Assembly (NCBI RefSeq): GCF_003315135.1 | Contig: NZ_QNRK01000011.1 | Coordinates: 62,001-126,000, forward strand | DNA: 64,000 bases | Direction of reading: 5' to 3' | Origin: Roseiarcus fermentans | GTDB lineage: Bacteria; Pseudomonadota; Alphaproteobacteria; Rhizobiales; Beijerinckiaceae | Part shown: piece after piece, positions 61,550-64,000 of the stretch | Position numbering within the stretch: position 1 is the first letter of the stretch | Layout: the number at the start of each line of letters is the position of its first letter | Notes under the pieces: model-generated | Database searches by the model: none | Told to the model about the DNA's origin: nothing | What the model saw: the letters and a program-made list of their open reading frames with translations, nothing else | Made by a program: the position numbers and the translations under genes

Positions 61550-62794
61550 CTAAAACCCGTGAAACGCGCGCGCTGCGGCCGCGCCCGAGCGGACGGCGTT
61601 TTCCAGACCGTCGGGAAAATCCCGCCCGACATGGCCGCCGGCCAGGAACAGGTTGCCGAACTCCGTGCCGGTCAGCGGCCGGCGGGCGGTCTCGGCTGGC
61701 GTCGCCAGCGCCGCCGCCCGGCGCGACGGGGCCATGCGCCAGGCGGGAGGGGCGTCCGAGAGGCCCGTGAGCGCCGCGACCCCGCGCCAGCAGGCCGCCG
61801 CGAGTTCGTCGCGAGGCGTGTCGAGGCGGGCGCCGGCGTCCTTCACCGCCACCGACATGCCTCCGGGATGGGCGAACAGCCAGTCGAACGGGCCGTTGAG
61901 CGCGCCGACGACGGGCGGCGCGGCCGGCGGCGGCGGCGCGGCGAAATGGATCGTCAGCGCCGCCGACGCCGCCTGCGGCGGCGGCGTCCCGAGGAGCGCC
62001 GCGGTCGCGGCCCACGGCGTCGCCAGGATCGCCGCGTCGCGCGGCCCGAGATCGAGGCGGTCGTGCTCGAAGTCGAGCGAAGCGACGCGGTCGCCCTCCC
62101 GTCCGAGGCCGATCAGCCGCCGGCCGAAGCGCAGGGCGGCGCCGTCCCGCTCGAGACTGCGCGCCAGCGGCTCGACCAGCGCGCGGCCGATTCCCCGGGC
62201 CGGCGCGAGAACCTTCAGGCCCGCCCCGCCGGCCGCGACGATCTGGCGCAGGACGCCGCCGAGGAGCTGCGCGGACGCCGTCTCGGGCGGGCAGTTGAGG
62301 GCGGCGAGCGTCAGCGGACGCCACAGCCGCTCCATCCCCGGCCCGCCCGGCGCGAGGCTGGCGACGGTCGCTTCCGGAGCGGCGGCGAGCAGCCGGCGCC
62401 CGCTCCAGTAGTCGGCGAAACGCAGATTCGTCCCCCGCCTGCGCGGATCGAGCAGCCACCAGGGCCAGCGGCCGGCGTTGGGCGTCACCCGCCAGCGCGC
62501 TCCGGTGGCGAAGTCGGCGAACGCGACCCCCGGCCGCAGGTCGGCGCGCCATTCCGCCCGCGCCCCGACCGCGTCGATCACGGCGAGCGTCGCGGTCCAG
62601 CACGAGAGAATGGCGAACGCGCCGGTGTCGAAGTCGCGGCCGAGCTCGGCGTCGGAAAACGTGCGCCGCCGTCCGCCGGGATGCGACTGCGCCTCGTGGA
62701 CCACGACGTCGCAGGCGCCTCCGTCGAGGAGCGCCCGCGCCGCGGACAGGCCGCCCGCTCCCGCGCCGATCACGTGCACCACCGGGCGCTTCAT
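61550..62794 (-). CDS. hpnE: Hydroxysqualene dehydroxylase HpnE (FAD-dependent)
   Basis: A 414-residue FAD protein of the amine-oxidase/phytoene-desaturase type. The FAD motif is VHVIGAGAGGLSAARALLDGG, followed by EAQSHPGGRRRTF and GRDFDTGAFAI. The C-terminal FAD-binding part is NLFLAGGHVGRDFPDGLENA. This is the pattern of HpnE, which reduces hydroxysqualene to squalene for hopanoid synthesis. HpnC and HpnD are not here, so the assignment rests on sequence pattern. ATG 62794 begins directly at the FAD motif. Confidence 0.75.
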   Translation of the reverse strand: MKRPVVHVIGAGAGGLSAARALLDGGACDVVVHEAQSHPGGRRRTFSDAELGRDFDTGAFAILSCWTATLAVIDAVGARAEWRADLRPGVAFADFATGARWRVTPNAGRWPWWLLDPRRRGTNLRFADYWSGRRLLAAAPEATVASLAPGGPGMERLWRPLTLAALNCPPETASAQLLGGVLRQIVAAGGAGLKVLAPARGIGRALVEPLARSLERDGAALRFGRRLIGLGREGDRVASLDFEHDRLDLGPRDAAILATPWAATAALLGTPPPQAASAALTIHFAAPPPPAAPPVVGALNGPFDWLFAHPGGMSVAVKDAGARLDTPRDELAAACWRGVAALTGLSDAPPAWRMAPSRRAAALATPAETARRPLTGTEFGNLFLAGGHVGRDFPDGLENAVRSGAAAARAFHGF

Positions 62795-63068
62795 GCCGCT
62801 CGGGCTCGCTCGTGTTCCAGGTCGCGCCGGGAACACGGCGCCGAATCATCGGACGCGACGCTAGGGCGGCGCGCGTTCCATGGAAACCCCTGGATCTTGG
62901 CCAGGACATGGCCGCGGGCCCAACCGGCCGCGAACGCGCTGGCCATCGGCGGCGAAATGTCGGATGGAGTCCCGTCTTGACGGATCAGGCGCTGAGGGAG
63001 AGGCCACGCATGCAGGCCCGAGTCCTGTCGACCCGAGTCGTGTCGACGAGCCCGCCGGGAGGCGCCTC

Positions 63069-63983
63069 GTGACCGGGGCGCCGCTCTGGTTCGTGGGCGT
63101 CGACGGCGGGGCGACCCGGTGTCGCGCGCGCGTCCGCGACGCCAGCGGCGCAAAGCTCGCCGAGGCCGCGGGCGCCGCCGCCAACGTCCATGTCGATTTC
63201 GCCGCGGCCGTCGCTGTCATCCGCGCCCTCGTCGTCGAGGCGCTCGGCAGGGCCGGCGCGCCGACGGCCGACCCTTCCCGCACGGCGCTCGGACTGGGCC
63301 TCGCCGGCGTCAACGACGCCCGCGACGCGGACCGTGCGGCCGCCGCCTTTCCCGGCTACGCCCGCGCGCTCGCCGCGAACGACGCCGTCACCGCCTGCAT
63401 CGGCGCCCACGCGGGCGCGGAGGGCGGGCTGGTCATCGCCGGGACCGGCTCGGCCGCGATCGCGCGCGGCGGCGGGCGCGAGACCATCGTCGGCGGACGC
63501 GGGTTCACCCTCGGGGACGACGGATCCGGCGCGCATGTCGGCCTCGACGCGCTGCGCGCGGCGACCCGCGCCGGCGACGGCCTCGGGCCGGAGAGCGCGC
63601 TCACCCGCGACATCCTGCGCGGGTTCGACGGCGACGTGGTCGCGCTGGTGCGCTGGGCGCGCGCCGCCTCCCCCGGCGATTTCGGCGCCTTCGCCCCGCT
63701 CGTGTTCGAGCGGGCGGGCGAGGGCGACGAGGTCGCCCGGAGAATCGTGGCGAAGGCCGCGCGCGCAATCGAACAGCTGGTGCGCCGCGTCGCGGCGCTC
63801 GGCGCCGAGCGGGTGGCGCTGGTCGGCGGCGTCGGCGACGCCGTGCGCCGCCATCTCGCGCCCGGGACCGCGGCGGTTCTGACCCGCCCGCTCCACGACG
63901 CGACCGACGGGGCGATCTTGATGGTGGGCGGCAAGGTCGCGACCGGCCGGAACGAGGCGACATGCGGGGAGCAGGTGGAATGA
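63069..63983 (+). CDS. BadF/BadG/BcrA/BcrD-type ATPase (N-acetylglucosamine kinase-like)
   Basis: A 304-residue ASKHA-fold kinase. The phosphate-1 motif is WFVGVDGGATRCRARV, the middle motif is GLVIAGTGSAAIARGGG and GRGFTLGDDGSGAHVGLDAL, the last a strong signature for the N-acetylglucosamine kinase-like branch. The C-terminal adenosine motif is RVALVGGVGDAVRRHL. GTG 63069 is chosen to start before the kinase motif. Its stop (TGA 63981-63983) overlaps ATG 63980 of the next gene, so they are coupled; the partner lies beyond the window. Confidence 0.82.
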   Translation: MTGAPLWFVGVDGGATRCRARVRDASGAKLAEAAGAAANVHVDFAAAVAVIRALVVEALGRAGAPTADPSRTALGLGLAGVNDARDADRAAAAFPGYARALAANDAVTACIGAHAGAEGGLVIAGTGSAAIARGGGRETIVGGRGFTLGDDGSGAHVGLDALRAATRAGDGLGPESALTRDILRGFDGDVVALVRWARAASPGDFGAFAPLVFERAGEGDEVARRIVAKAARAIEQLVRRVAALGAERVALVGGVGDAVRRHLAPGTAAVLTRPLHDATDGAILMVGGKVATGRNEATCGEQVE

Positions 63984-64000
63984 AGGTGTTGTTCGGCGCG
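63980..64000 (+). CDS. Start of a gene cut by the right edge
   Basis: ATG 63980 overlaps the kinase stop (ATGA) and reads MKVLFGA before the window ends. The overlap and the upstream AGCAGGTGG support a real start; nothing can be said about function beyond likely co-expression with the kinase. Confidence 0.4.

Overview
The window is GC-rich DNA (by eye about 70% GC) with densely packed genes. It looks like the chromosome of an alphaproteobacterium, most likely a member of the Hyphomicrobiales (Rhizobiales). Reasons: a DUF1127 small protein, a DUF2852 protein, a rhizobial-type LpcC core mannosyltransferase, a yajC-secD-secF-Mth938-phytoene-synthase-like run, an oxyR/ahpC divergon and HpnE. No rRNA or tRNA gene was found, so the genus is not assignable. 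No CRISPR array, prophage or transposase gene was seen.

Layout. 1-3.5 kb: the tail of an unknown gene, a small inverted-repeat transposable element (MITE), and a cluster of three methyltransferase-like genes (ICMT-like, class I, SET domain) with a small membrane protein. 3.7-11.7 kb: formate-tetrahydrofolate ligase, an aldo/keto reductase and both methylmalonyl-CoA mutase subunits. 12-17.6 kb: DUF1127, trmFO, a YCII protein, an arylsulfatase and a DUF2852/PadR pair with repeated palindromic operators. 17.9-23.5 kb: a galactofuranose-type ABC importer (ytfQRT-yjfF) with its FCD-type regulator. 23.5-27.8 kb: the SecDF-YajC translocase accessory operon. 27.9-36.7 kb: ABC-F, HdeD-like protein, a class A penicillin-binding protein, two Uma2 nucleases, a VIT-family protein and an atypical SDR. 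36.8-40.9 kb: peroxide defence (ahpF, ahpC, oxyR) and hemG. 41-45.6 kb: an lsrACDB-like importer. 46.1-49.6 kb: LPS core glycosyltransferases and DUF1269. 50-53.1 kb: an accessory patch with two DUF488 paralogues, a cupin, an SDR remnant, UPF0158 and DUF4926. 53.3-57.6 kb: a urease operon (ureD, fused ureAB, ureC) carrying an embedded vapBC module and a decayed second ureB. 57.6-64 kb: GT39-like and O-antigen-ligase-like membrane proteins, a second intact MITE, a small protein gene with a clear promoter, hpnE, and a BadF-type kinase at the right edge.

How genes work together. Several runs are translationally coupled by 4-bp stop/start overlaps: the two ABC importers, secF-Mth938-SQS-like, the two LPS glycosyltransferases, GT39-ureD, and kinase-next gene. 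fhs (one-carbon folate) and mutAB (propionyl/methylmalonyl-CoA) point to central C1/C3 metabolism. Two sugar-type ABC systems, a BadF-type kinase and a sulfatase point to scavenging of carbohydrate.

Most notable: (1) a MITE family with 11-bp terminal inverted repeats starting GTAA and perfect 8-bp target duplications at two sites, with a decayed third copy; one copy has gained matching insertions in both hairpin arms; (2) a toxin-antitoxin pair and a ureB fossil inside the urease operon; (3) a hemG whose expected ATG is ACG; (4) a duplicated DUF488 gene in which one copy has lost a conserved cysteine.
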